Assembly (NCBI RefSeq): GCF_036013955.1
Contig: NZ_CP107903.1
Location: 6,758,001 to 6,822,000, forward strand
Length of the DNA stretch: 64,000 nucleotides
From: Streptomyces sp. NBC_00459
GTDB taxonomy: Bacteria > Actinomycetota > Actinomycetes > Streptomycetales > Streptomycetaceae
Direction of reading: 5' to 3'
The notes under the pieces were generated by a model, which saw only the letters and a program-made list of their open reading frames with translations, was not told where the DNA came from and did no database searches. The translations under genes and the position numbers were made by a program. Below are positions 7,273 to 14,832 of the stretch, one piece after another; the first letter of the stretch is position 1; each line of letters starts with the position of its first letter.

Positions 7273-8892
7273 GTGCGACAAAGCGACCCTGCAGTGGGCC
7301 TTCCTGCCCCGAGGACAGAGGATGAGCAGCAACTCCTTGTAGCTGTCTGGAAGGAGTTTTCCAGCCACGGCGCCTGGCCGGCGTTCCGCCTGCTTGATAA
7401 GCGGCTGGATGATCTTGGAATTGATGTGGTCGATGTACTGGGCCGATTGCCAGAGCGGCTGCTGGTCGGGCTCCCCGACCTCAACCGCCCGGTTCCAGTT
7501 GGTGATTCTCCGGTGGCGCTGACGATAGCCGGGGTCGCGCAGTGCCCGGATTCATCTGACCTGGTTCAGGCCTTCCTCGCGTTGGTGCGTGCGATGGCCC
7601 AGCTGGAGAGAGATCACGAAGGCGAGGATTCCTCCGGGCGCACGCTGCTGCACAGCGGGGATGCTGTGGAGAGAGTCGGTCTCCCGGCCGGCCATGACTC
7701 AGAGGAGCTGCTGCGCCGGGCCTTCCTACAGGCCAAGGAAGAGCCCTGGTCGGTCTACTCCAACTCAGGCCCGGAAGGTACATACGGCCGGGAGGGCTGG
7801 GAGTTTGCCGTCGACCGCAACATCCGGGCCTACCGCGGAGTAGTGGACCTCAGCGACTACTGGCAGCGACGTGGCGCACAGCTTCCCCCATCGCTCCATG
7901 CAGGTCCGCCCCTGCTCCCCATCCTGGCCCATGAGTTGTTCACCCCACGACATGTGACGCAACCGGGGCTAGAGGCATATGTGGCACTGCTCGTGCTGTG
8001 GATGTTCGAGCAAGGTGACGGTGACACGACCCTCCTCGTTGATCCAGCGGCGTACGCGCAGCGGCATGACATCAGTGAGGGACGGCTGCGTGGGGTCCTG
8101 GAGTATGCGTCACGGCAGGGCGCCGTCGAGATCGTCGGTGTACTCGGGAGCGGGCGCTTGGCACATGCGCGGCTGACCGTGGCTGGAGTACTCAGGGCCG
8201 AGGAGCTCATGCGGGTTCGCAGTAACAGCCGGGTGCGGTTCGACTACGCCGTCAACGCGCTGGTGACGGCCGCCATGGACCCTCCCGACGAGTACCCCCC
8301 TGGCGTCGCTCCAGGGCCCCACTGGATCGATTTCGTGTTCTTTCGCAGCTATTGGCCCCATTCACGGCTGTACGGGACGAAGATCTCCCATGAAGAGGTC
8401 CTGCGGGCTGCCGAGTACCTGGGCCAGCGGGGCCTGGCCGTGCTGCAGCGAGGGCCTTTGCATGACAGCGAGCCTTACGCTCTAGAGCTGACCGGTCTCG
8501 GCATCACTTGCGGATCCACCGACGACGTTAACGTGAGGGAGTTCATGGCGAGTCAGCCCCGCTTCAGTATCGGCACCGTCAACAACTACGGCGGTGCCAA
8601 CCAGATCGGCACTGACAACACCCAGCACAACACCATCGGCTCCACGCCCACCGAGCTTGCCGCCTTCGCCCAGCAGGTCCTCGCGTCTATCCACACGATT
8701 GATCTGCCGGAAGACCAGCGCGAACAGCTCGTCCAGGACGCACAGTCACTGGTCGACGAAGCCAGTGCCGGGCAACCGGATACCACTCGGCTGCGCCGCC
8801 TCACGGCACGCTTGCGCGAGTCGCTGCTGCAGAACGGGACCGATGCCGTGGTGCAGGGGCTGCTAAGCGCTAGCCAAAACTTGATCTCGTGA
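7273..8892 (+). CDS. Multi-domain protein with RHIM-like segment, possible defence partner
   Basis: A 539-residue protein. Residues 1-100 look like a winged-helix-type domain (EDEQQLLVAVWKEF, LLDKRLDDLG, LPERLLVGLP). The middle (200-420) is helical with further winged-helix-like pieces (LYGTKISHEEVLRAAEYLGQ). Around residues 431-456 comes an Asn/Gly-rich segment, FSIGTVNNYGGANQIGTDN, whose QIGTDN core (Q444-N449) resembles the QIGxxN core of RHIM and bacterial amyloid-signalling motifs. A charged helical tail of about 80 residues follows. GTG 7273 is the first usable start and its ribosome site is weak. It is co-directional with the GHKL-nuclease gene 115 bp downstream. Function is inferred only from architecture and neighbour. 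Confidence 0.6.
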   Translation: MRQSDPAVGLPAPRTEDEQQLLVAVWKEFSSHGAWPAFRLLDKRLDDLGIDVVDVLGRLPERLLVGLPDLNRPVPVGDSPVALTIAGVAQCPDSSDLVQAFLALVRAMAQLERDHEGEDSSGRTLLHSGDAVERVGLPAGHDSEELLRRAFLQAKEEPWSVYSNSGPEGTYGREGWEFAVDRNIRAYRGVVDLSDYWQRRGAQLPPSLHAGPPLLPILAHELFTPRHVTQPGLEAYVALLVLWMFEQGDGDTTLLVDPAAYAQRHDISEGRLRGVLEYASRQGAVEIVGVLGSGRLAHARLTVAGVLRAEELMRVRSNSRVRFDYAVNALVTAAMDPPDEYPPGVAPGPHWIDFVFFRSYWPHSRLYGTKISHEEVLRAAEYLGQRGLAVLQRGPLHDSEPYALELTGLGITCGSTDDVNVREFMASQPRFSIGTVNNYGGANQIGTDNTQHNTIGSTPTELAAFAQQVLASIHTIDLPEDQREQLVQDAQSLVDEASAGQPDTTRLRRLTARLRESLLQNGTDAVVQGLLSASQNLIS

Positions 8893-9007
8893 GGTCGATG
8901 CGGGGTTACGCTTTGTGACCAATCCCAAGATCACTACCAATCGAACGCGTGCTTGACTTCCTGCTTGCCCCATGGACCGCCGAAAGGCCCTATGGGATCA
9001 TGCGTTT

Positions 9008-10951
9008 ATGCCGGACGTGACTGTTGAGGTGCGCAGGGATCACATTGAGCGGTTGGTGCGCCCCACCAAGCCGTTGCATGCCGTCTTCGAGCTGATCTGG
9101 AACTCTCTGGATGCGGACGCGAAAGAAGTCAAGGTAGTCCTGCGTCGAAACGCAATGGACGGTGTCGAAGCCATCCTGGTGGAAGATGACGGGCTCGGAA
9201 TCAAACGATCCGAGAGCGAACATGAGTTCGGCAGCCTAGGGGGATCGTGGAAGTCCCAGACTCGGGTCAGTCGACGTCATAAGCGGCCTCTTCATGGTAG
9301 TAACGGAGAAGGGAGATTTCGAGCATTCGCGCTCGGTCCAGATGTTACATGGACTACCGTCGTAGATGATGTCGATGGTCGAATCTCCTACCAGATTAGA
9401 GCCAATGCAGCCACTCCTGAACGTTTTAGTATCAGCGGCGCGGCCAACAGCAGCGAAGAAACGGGAACGAAGGTTGCGGTAGAAGGAATCTCAGGTTCTC
9501 TGGTCAGTCTGACGAGCGAGAAGGCGCAGAGTCGACTCACCAAAGAATTTGCTCGCTTTCTGAACAGGTTCCGTGACGTCGCGCTGGAGTATGATGGCAG
9601 ATCAGTTACCCCTGATGAAGTAATTGACAGGATAAAGCTGATCACACTCTCTTCGCCGGACGAGGATGATCAAGAACCCCCCAGTCTAGAAATCGTGGAG
9701 TGGAAGCAAGACTGGCCCAATGAGATCTTCTTTTGTGACACCAGTGGGGCAGCATTAACGGAATACAAGGCGGGCATACAGGCTCCCGGGTTTTCGTTCT
9801 CAGCGTACGTTACATGGCATGGTTTTCAGGGAACTGAAGTCGAGTTGGCAGAGCTGGGCCATGCGCGATATGGGCCAATTCTGGATGCGGCTAGGACGGA
9901 GCTACGAAAGTACTTCCGGGAGCGCGCCAAGGAGCGCAGACAGCGAGTAGTCGATCAGTGGCGCGCCGAGAACGTATACCCCTTCTCAGGAACCCCGACC
10001 ACTCCGCTAGAAGAGGTCAAGCGGGATCTCTTCGACGTGGTGGCCGTGCAGGCCATACCAGGGATCGGATCCGAACCGGCAGCTAAGAGGATGTCGCTTC
10101 GACTCATTCGCGAAGCACTTGAGCACTCGCCAACTTCCCTGAAGAAAGTACTCCGCGACGTCCTCGATCTGAGCAGCCAGGAACTCGATGATCTAGCGGT
10201 ATTGCTCGATCGCGCTTCCCTCGCATCCGTGATTTCCTCGGCTCAAACAGTAGCCGACCGACTAGATTTTCTACGCAGCCTGGAACTACTGCTCTTTGAC
10301 GCCGATCTAAAGAGAGAGGTGTTGGAGCGGAGTCAACTTCATCGGATTCTTGCAGCAGAGGCTTGGGTATTTGGCGAGCAGTTTCAGCTAGGCGTGGATG
10401 ACCAGAGCATCAAGGAAGTCCTGAAGCGGCATCTTGAGTATCTTGGTCGCGATACGCTGAACATAGCCGATGTGAAACTTGAAGATCGCAAGACGGCAAT
10501 TGTTGATCTCATGCTTTCGAAGACAATTCAAGATAGCGAGCATCAACATCATCTAATCGTTGAACTGAAAAGGCCGTCCGTCATTGCGGGATACAAGGAG
10601 CGGCAGCAGATTGAATCCTACGCTATGGCTGTCGCCAATGATCAACGGTTCCGGGATGCTGGAACTAAGTGGGACTTCGTTCTCGTGGCGAATGCGGTTA
10701 GTGACGACATTCGCCGACTTTCCCGCAAGAAAGGCCAGCCTGCCGGATTGATTCACGAGGACGATGATCTAGATCTGCGTATTTGGGTTAAGCATTGGGG
10801 GGCGATCATCGAGGAACGTAGAAGGGCTTTGCACTTCTACCAGGATAAGTTGCAAGTTGACCCCACACGGGATGAAGCAATCGACTTCCTCCGCCGGAAA
10901 TATTCGCAGTTCCTCCCAAAGAGCGTTCAGGATGAGGAAGAGGCGTCCTGA
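9008..10951 (+). CDS. GHKL ATPase with C-terminal PD-(D/E)XK-like domain
   Basis: A 647-residue protein from ATG 9008 (MPDVTVEV); ATG 8972 is 12 codons earlier. The N-terminal third is a GHKL (HSP90/MutL-type) ATPase: N-box E28-xxx-N32-S-x-D35-A, G1 box DDGLGI (60-65), G2 loop GSNGEGRFRAFALG (97-110) and a later GTKVAVEG. The middle is helical. The C-terminal third has D500 and E519-L-K521 (VELKRP) followed by QQIESYAMAV, the spacing and tail of PD-(D/E)XK nucleases. The architecture suggests ATP-gated DNA cleavage, as in phage-defence proteins. Base composition is clearly AT-richer than the surroundings, which points to horizontal acquisition. Intact; the exact family is not known to me. Confidence 0.7.
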   Translation: MPDVTVEVRRDHIERLVRPTKPLHAVFELIWNSLDADAKEVKVVLRRNAMDGVEAILVEDDGLGIKRSESEHEFGSLGGSWKSQTRVSRRHKRPLHGSNGEGRFRAFALGPDVTWTTVVDDVDGRISYQIRANAATPERFSISGAANSSEETGTKVAVEGISGSLVSLTSEKAQSRLTKEFARFLNRFRDVALEYDGRSVTPDEVIDRIKLITLSSPDEDDQEPPSLEIVEWKQDWPNEIFFCDTSGAALTEYKAGIQAPGFSFSAYVTWHGFQGTEVELAELGHARYGPILDAARTELRKYFRERAKERRQRVVDQWRAENVYPFSGTPTTPLEEVKRDLFDVVAVQAIPGIGSEPAAKRMSLRLIREALEHSPTSLKKVLRDVLDLSSQELDDLAVLLDRASLASVISSAQTVADRLDFLRSLELLLFDADLKREVLERSQLHRILAAEAWVFGEQFQLGVDDQSIKEVLKRHLEYLGRDTLNIADVKLEDRKTAIVDLMLSKTIQDSEHQHHLIVELKRPSVIAGYKERQQIESYAMAVANDQRFRDAGTKWDFVLVANAVSDDIRRLSRKKGQPAGLIHEDDDLDLRIWVKHWGAIIEERRRALHFYQDKLQVDPTRDEAIDFLRRKYSQFLPKSVQDEEEAS

Positions 10952-10964
10952 TGTGAGGCACACA

Positions 10965-11132
10965 GGTCGGTGGAGCGGCTTTGGGGTGGCGCTGCTTTGG
11001 CGCGAGTGATCATGGCCCCGTAAGCTTCCGGCGCGTCGGGCAGGCTGTGGACCTGCCCGGTAAAGCACGACGTTGGGGCCATGATCTTCGAGGCTCGCGC
11101 CAAAGTGGCTCCGTAAAGCCGTGGAGCCGACC
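10965..11132. repeat. Nested inverted repeat (three-tier palindromic structure)
   Basis: Within the gene-free stretch 10952-11319, arms pair concentrically. The outer pair is GGTCGG (10965-10970) with CCGACC (11127-11132). Next come CTTTGGCGCGAG (10995-11006) with CTCGCGCCAAAG (11094-11105), perfect over 12 bp, and ATCATGGCCCC (11009-11019) with GGGGCCATGAT (11075-11085), perfect over 11 bp. The innermost pair is GGGCAGG (11038-11044) with CCTGCCC (11052-11058). It could be an RNA structure, a double terminator or a replication/transfer origin of the element. The rest of the stretch, to 11319, is GC-rich with no supportable gene. Confidence 0.7.
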
Positions 11133-11319
11133 GCCCCAGCCCCGACGTACCCCTTCTCTGGCATTAGGTGGCTGCATGCTTTGAGCGCGGCACGGGCGCC
11201 GGCCGGGCTGGAGCGGGGCGGAGACAGGAGCGCAGGCCCGGCCGGGGGCCGGGCCGCGCGCGGGGAGCGGAGCGAGCCGCCTTGATGACGTAGAGAAGGT
11301 CTGAGCCAACAGGGGTCGG

Positions 11320-12060
11320 CTACAGCCTGTAGGACAGTTCCAGATCGTCGCCGGGGAGGTGGAACTCCTCCAGAGCCAGCGGCTTGTCTGCCTCCGTGAG
11401 CGTCACCCGGATTACGTGCAGGAGAGGGACACCTTCGGGTAGACGGAGGGCTTGGGCCTGGTCCGGGAGCGGCATGCGGGTGCGGACGTACTCCGTGAAG
11501 TGGAGTTCGTGGCCCAACGCGGCGAGTGCCACGTAGAGCTCCGGCGCCGGCGGTGGAGCCTCCTCCTCGTACTTCGTGTCGACCAGGACAGAGAACGGCA
11601 CGTATGTGCGGTGGAGTTGGCGAAGGCGGCCCTGGTCTGCTGTCTGCAAGGCGTCGTACGTGAACATCGGTTCGCCTGGGGGGATGCGGAGCAGATCCGC
11701 CAACGCCAAGGGGGCGTCCGTGCGAGTGGCTACTGGGGGCTCGGCGTTTACCCACTGGAGGCCGTCGGCCTCCATGTACCGGCCGTCGGGGGCCAGGCGT
11801 ACGCCGCGCGGGCGGGTGAGGCTCGGGCGGCCCTGGGGCGAGCGGGCGAATGTGCCTCTGCCCATGATCGCCTCAACCAGGCCGGATGCCCGTAGCTCTG
11901 TGAGGCCCTGACGGACTGTGGGGCGCGTCACGCCGAACTGCTTCGCCAACGCCTCCTCTGAGGGGAGCGGTTGGCCGGCGGGGAACGTGCCGTTCAGGAT
12001 GCCTTCGCGCAGGTAGTCGGCGATCTGCCGATACTTCGGCTGCGTGTTCCTTGGCGGCAT
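11320..12060 (-). CDS. GntR/HutC-family transcriptional regulator of the AICE
   Basis: A 246-residue repressor-type protein. The N-terminal winged helix (YRQIADYLREGILNGTFPAG, LPSEEALAKQFGVTRPTVRQ) is a canonical GntR DNA-binding domain. The C-terminal part with TRMPLPDQAQALRLPEGVPL and ALEEFHLPGDDLELSYRL is a UTRA ligand-sensing domain. In pSAM2-like elements the homologous KorSA silences replication and transfer genes. It is divergent from the transfer operon, and two identical palindromes lie in the shared intergenic region. Intact. Confidence 0.88.
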   Translation of the reverse strand: MPPRNTQPKYRQIADYLREGILNGTFPAGQPLPSEEALAKQFGVTRPTVRQGLTELRASGLVEAIMGRGTFARSPQGRPSLTRPRGVRLAPDGRYMEADGLQWVNAEPPVATRTDAPLALADLLRIPPGEPMFTYDALQTADQGRLRQLHRTYVPFSVLVDTKYEEEAPPPAPELYVALAALGHELHFTEYVRTRMPLPDQAQALRLPEGVPLLHVIRVTLTEADKPLALEEFHLPGDDLELSYRL

Positions 12061-12097
12061 GCGGGCCCTCCGTGGCCGTGATCATCTCTTGACTGTG

Positions 12098-12111
12098 TGT
12101 CTCTGTAGACA
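12098..12111. promoter_or_regulatory. GntR-type half-symmetric site near the regulator start
   Basis: TGTCT-CTGT-AGACA is a 14-bp palindrome 38 bp upstream of the gntR start. A partial copy (GTAGACAG) recurs near 12126. It may be an autoregulatory site; inferred from symmetry only. Confidence 0.4.
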
Positions 12112-12153
12112 GTTCGTCCACGTGCGTAGACAGCCTCTCTCACCACAAGACGG

Positions 12154-12208
12154 TTGACAACCCGTACTACGGGTCGCACTCTGGACTCCAGTCACCCGTA
12201 CTACGGGT
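12154..12208 (+). promoter_or_regulatory. Operator-promoter region with two identical 15-bp palindromes
   Basis: ACCCGTACTACGGGT occurs perfectly at 12160-12174 and 12194-12208, 34 bp apart start to start (about three helical turns). The first overlaps the end of a TTGACA -35-like hexamer (12154-12159) for the rightward transfer operon. The arrangement fits cooperative repression by the divergent GntR protein. No DNA binding is shown by sequence alone. Confidence 0.65.
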
Positions 12209-12218
12209 GGTCTAGCAG

Positions 12219-12239
12219 CCCGAAGGATCAGCCTTCGGG
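12219..12239 (+). promoter_or_regulatory. Leader hairpin before the transfer operon
   Basis: CCCGAAGG (12219-12226) pairs perfectly with CCTTCGGG (12232-12239) over a 5-nt loop, 25 nt before the first start codon. It may attenuate leaky transcription or protect the transcript. Confidence 0.45.
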
Positions 12240-12264
12240 TGTCAGAGATGAGGAGTTCAGATCA

Positions 12265-12606
12265 GTGGCAAGCCTTCCGATCGACACCGCGAAGTTCACG
12301 GGGATCATCTGTGCCGTACCCCCGGCTCCGCGGGTTGCCAATCGTGAGACCGGTCAGCTTCGTGTTGACCGTGAGACCGGCAAGACCGTGTACCAGGTCG
12401 GTCTTTGCCTGATGGCGGGTTCATCGGCGGACGTCGTGAACGTGAGCGTTGCCGGGGAACCGGCCGGTGTGCAGCTTGGTATGCCGGTGGCAGTGCGGGA
12501 CCTGGTGGCCACGCCGTGGGAGAACGACGGGCGACACGGTGTCGCCTTCCGCGCGGCGGAGATCCGGCCCCTGAACGCCCCGGCGGGGAAGGGGGCGGTG
12601 CAGTGA
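12265..12606 (+). CDS. AICE regulatory/conserved protein upstream of traSA
   Basis: A 113-residue protein from GTG 12265, which has GAGGAG 9 nt upstream; the frame is open further left but without a ribosome site. The start VASLPIDTAKFTG and the RETGQLRVDRETGKTVYQV segment are, from memory, characteristic of a small protein always placed before the AICE DNA translocase gene. The rest is beta-rich with VAVRDLVATPWEN. Its TGA overlaps the ATG of the translocase gene. It probably acts in transfer or its control; biochemical role unknown. Confidence 0.75.
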   Translation: MASLPIDTAKFTGIICAVPPAPRVANRETGQLRVDRETGKTVYQVGLCLMAGSSADVVNVSVAGEPAGVQLGMPVAVRDLVATPWENDGRHGVAFRAAEIRPLNAPAGKGAVQ

Positions 12607-13928
12607 TGACGCTGGCCTCCTCCACCTCCTCGGCCGGGACGGTTTGGCCGAGCTGGGTTCTGGTGGTGGCCGCGGTGCTGGTGTCGGGTCTGCTTCTCGC
12701 AGGCCCGGCCCTGCGCCGCCGCTACCCCGTGGCCTGTTGGTTGTTACTCGCCTACCCGGTCATGGTCGTTCGCGTGATGCGCACCTGGCGGCTGTTGATG
12801 GCCGGGTGCGGACTCGCTGTCAGCCGTCGGCCGGCGTTGACCGTGGTGTCCGGACTCGTCGGCAACGGGGCGCCTCCGCCTCAACCGCGTGTCCCTCGAT
12901 TCGGGTTCATACGCCCGACCGGCGGCGGATTCTGGCTGCTGGTGCGGTTGTTGCCGGGGCAGCTGCCCGAAGACTTCGTCAAAGCGGCACCTGCCATGGC
13001 GGAGAACTGGCAGGTCCATGGGGTGCGGGTGACCTCCTGGAAGCCGGGAGTCGTACGGATCGCCGCATCGGTAGGCGATCCGCTGGCCGCTCCTCGACTA
13101 CCGAAGCAGTGCGGGCCCGTTCACTTGCTCCGAGTCACGGTGGGCGCGCTGGAAACCGGTGCCGCTTGGGTCATCGACCTTCGCCGTGTGCCGCACTGGC
13201 TCATCGTCGGGGCCACACGGTCCGGCAAATCGACGTTGATCAACGCACTCGTCGCGGGCCTGGCTCCGCAACCGGTCGCGTTGGTCGGGGTCGACTGCAA
13301 GGGCGGCATGGAACTGTCGCTCTACGAGCCCCGGTTGTCCGCGCTGGCGACCAACCGTGAGCAAGCGGTTCGGCTCCTGGCGGCGCTCGTAGATCTGACG
13401 CTCGACCGCATGACCGTCTGCCGGGCTGCCCGCGTACGCAACATCTGGGGTCTGCCGGAGAAGGAACGCCCGGTACCGGTCGTCGTCATAGTCGACGAGA
13501 TCGCGGAGCTGTTCCTCGTCGCGAGCCGGAACGAGAAAGACGAAGCGCACGCGGCCGGTACGGCGTTGATCCGCCTCGCCCAACTGGGCGCGGCGCTCGG
13601 GGTGTTCCTCGTCGTGGCCGGCCAGCGGGTGGGATCCGATCTGGGACCCGGCGTCACAGCACTGCGTGCCCAACTCGGCGGACGCGTGTGTCACCGGGTG
13701 GCCGACCCCGGTACGGCGGAAATGGCGCTCGGAGACCTCAACCCCGACGCGCTCAAAGCCGCACAAGCCATCACCCCCGAACAGGCAGGTACGGCCGTAC
13801 TGGCCTCCGGCGACGGCTGGGAACGTGCTCGCTCCCACCTCATCACCGAGACGGACGCGGAGGCCATCGCGGCTGAGTACGCGCACCTCGCCCCGGTCCT
13901 GCCCGAACTGCTCACCGAGGCCAAGTGA
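12606..13928 (+). CDS. FtsK/SpoIIIE-type conjugative DNA translocase (TraSA-like)
   Basis: A 440-residue ATP-driven pump that moves double-stranded DNA between hyphae. The N-terminus has two hydrophobic stretches (WVLVVAAVLVSGLLLAGPAL and VACWLLLAYPVMVVRVM). The motor domain has Walker A GATRSGKST (202-210), VDCKGGMELSLYE, and Walker B VVVIVDEIAELF with D297-E298. ITPEQAGTAVLASGDGWERA lies near the end. Size and order match AICE Tra proteins rather than the 800-residue chromosomal FtsK. The start ATG overlaps the previous stop. Intact, so transfer may still function although rep is broken. Confidence 0.92.
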   Translation: MTLASSTSSAGTVWPSWVLVVAAVLVSGLLLAGPALRRRYPVACWLLLAYPVMVVRVMRTWRLLMAGCGLAVSRRPALTVVSGLVGNGAPPPQPRVPRFGFIRPTGGGFWLLVRLLPGQLPEDFVKAAPAMAENWQVHGVRVTSWKPGVVRIAASVGDPLAAPRLPKQCGPVHLLRVTVGALETGAAWVIDLRRVPHWLIVGATRSGKSTLINALVAGLAPQPVALVGVDCKGGMELSLYEPRLSALATNREQAVRLLAALVDLTLDRMTVCRAARVRNIWGLPEKERPVPVVVIVDEIAELFLVASRNEKDEAHAAGTALIRLAQLGAALGVFLVVAGQRVGSDLGPGVTALRAQLGGRVCHRVADPGTAEMALGDLNPDALKAAQAITPEQAGTAVLASGDGWERARSHLITETDAEAIAAEYAHLAPVLPELLTEAK

Positions 13929-13940
13929 AGGGGAACAGCC

Positions 13941-14135
13941 GTGCTGGTGTCCATGTCGGCCGTACTGCTGCTCGGCCTGTTGATCTGGTTCCTGCTCCGC
14001 ATCCGCTACCTGCGCTGGGCGGACGCACTGCTCTGCGGAACCTTCGGCTTCCTGCTGGCAACGACCCTGGCAGCGCCGGTGGTTCGAACGGTGCTCGTCG
14101 CGGTCGGCGGGTTCCTCGGGCAACTCCGCTTCTGA
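13941..14135 (+). CDS. Small Spd-like membrane protein
   Basis: A 64-residue protein starting at GTG 13941 behind GAAGGGGA. It has two predicted membrane helices (MSAVLLLGLLIWFLL and ADALLCGTFGFLLATTLAAP, continuing into VVRTVLVAVGG). In pSAM2-like elements such small membrane proteins (SpdA/SpdB) help intramycelial plasmid spread. It lies 12 bp after the translocase gene, so it is clearly in the operon. Confidence 0.72.
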   Translation: MLVSMSAVLLLGLLIWFLLRIRYLRWADALLCGTFGFLLATTLAAPVVRTVLVAVGGFLGQLRF

Positions 14136-14179
14136 AGCGACTTCCCCCGATGACCGAACAACAGAGAGGTGGGCGAGCC

Positions 14180-14470
14180 ATGCCCAAGTACGAAATCCGC
14201 TCCGGTGACCGGGCCGAGTTCATCGCCGGTCTGCGCGAGCTGGCGGACTTCCTTACCGCCAATCCCATTGTCCTCGTACCGCGCTGCGCGTCCTTCGGCG
14301 TCTTCGTCGACGGAGCCGACTCCACTGCTCGCAGGGAGGGGACGGAGTACGTCGCCGCACCGCTCGGCGTTCCGGTGAAGGACATCGGCGAGGGCTACTA
14401 CGACGCACGCCGCATCTTCGGGTCGATCGCGTACAGCGTGATCGCGATACCGCCCGAGGAGCGCCAGTGA
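14180..14470 (+). CDS. Small AICE hypothetical protein
   Basis: A 96-residue protein beginning MPKYEIRSGDRAEF after a GAGAGGTGGG ribosome site. It is a mixed alpha/beta soluble protein with FIAGLRELADFLTANPIVLV and a C-terminal strand AYSVIAIPPEERQ. Proteins of this look are frequent between spd and rep genes of Streptomyces elements; none has a known function to me. The stop codon overlaps the upstream edge of the next open frame (GTGA). Confidence 0.65.
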   Translation: MPKYEIRSGDRAEFIAGLRELADFLTANPIVLVPRCASFGVFVDGADSTARREGTEYVAAPLGVPVKDIGEGYYDARRIFGSIAYSVIAIPPEERQ

Positions 14471-14574
14471 TCGCCCGTACAACGGGCTCCCGACGGGGCG
14501 CGAAGTCGCCAAACCCGACCCCGTCAGGAACCCACTCCATCCGCCACATGAGCAGTGAAAGGAGTACTCACACT

Positions 14575-14832
14575 TTGTCCACCGCGCATCGTTCGCGCAA
14601 ATCTCCTCTACCGGAGTGCGAACTGAGGGTCGCCGACTCCGAAGTGTCGACCTGCACGGGACGGGAACAGATCGTCCTCGTCGGGCTCGACGGCTACGAG
14701 CGGCATCTGTGCCCGGCACACGCCGCCGCACTCTGGCTCACGGATCCGACCCTCCGGTTCAGCGCCAAGACCCGGACGGAAGCGATAGCCGCCGTGATGT
14801 GGCAGGCGTTCGGGGGAGGTGGTCGGCAATGA
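14575..14832 (+). CDS. Small cysteine-containing AICE protein
   Basis: About 85 residues from TTG 14575, chosen because a strong GAAAGGAG site ends 10 nt upstream; GTG 14467 is an in-frame alternative coupled to the preceding stop. The sequence has C-E-L, C-T-G and HLCPAHAAAL, so the cysteines and histidines may bind a metal. Its TGA overlaps the rep start (ATGA), indicating translational coupling to Rep. Function unknown. Confidence 0.65.
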   Translation: MSTAHRSRKSPLPECELRVADSEVSTCTGREQIVLVGLDGYERHLCPAHAAALWLTDPTLRFSAKTRTEAIAAVMWQAFGGGGRQ

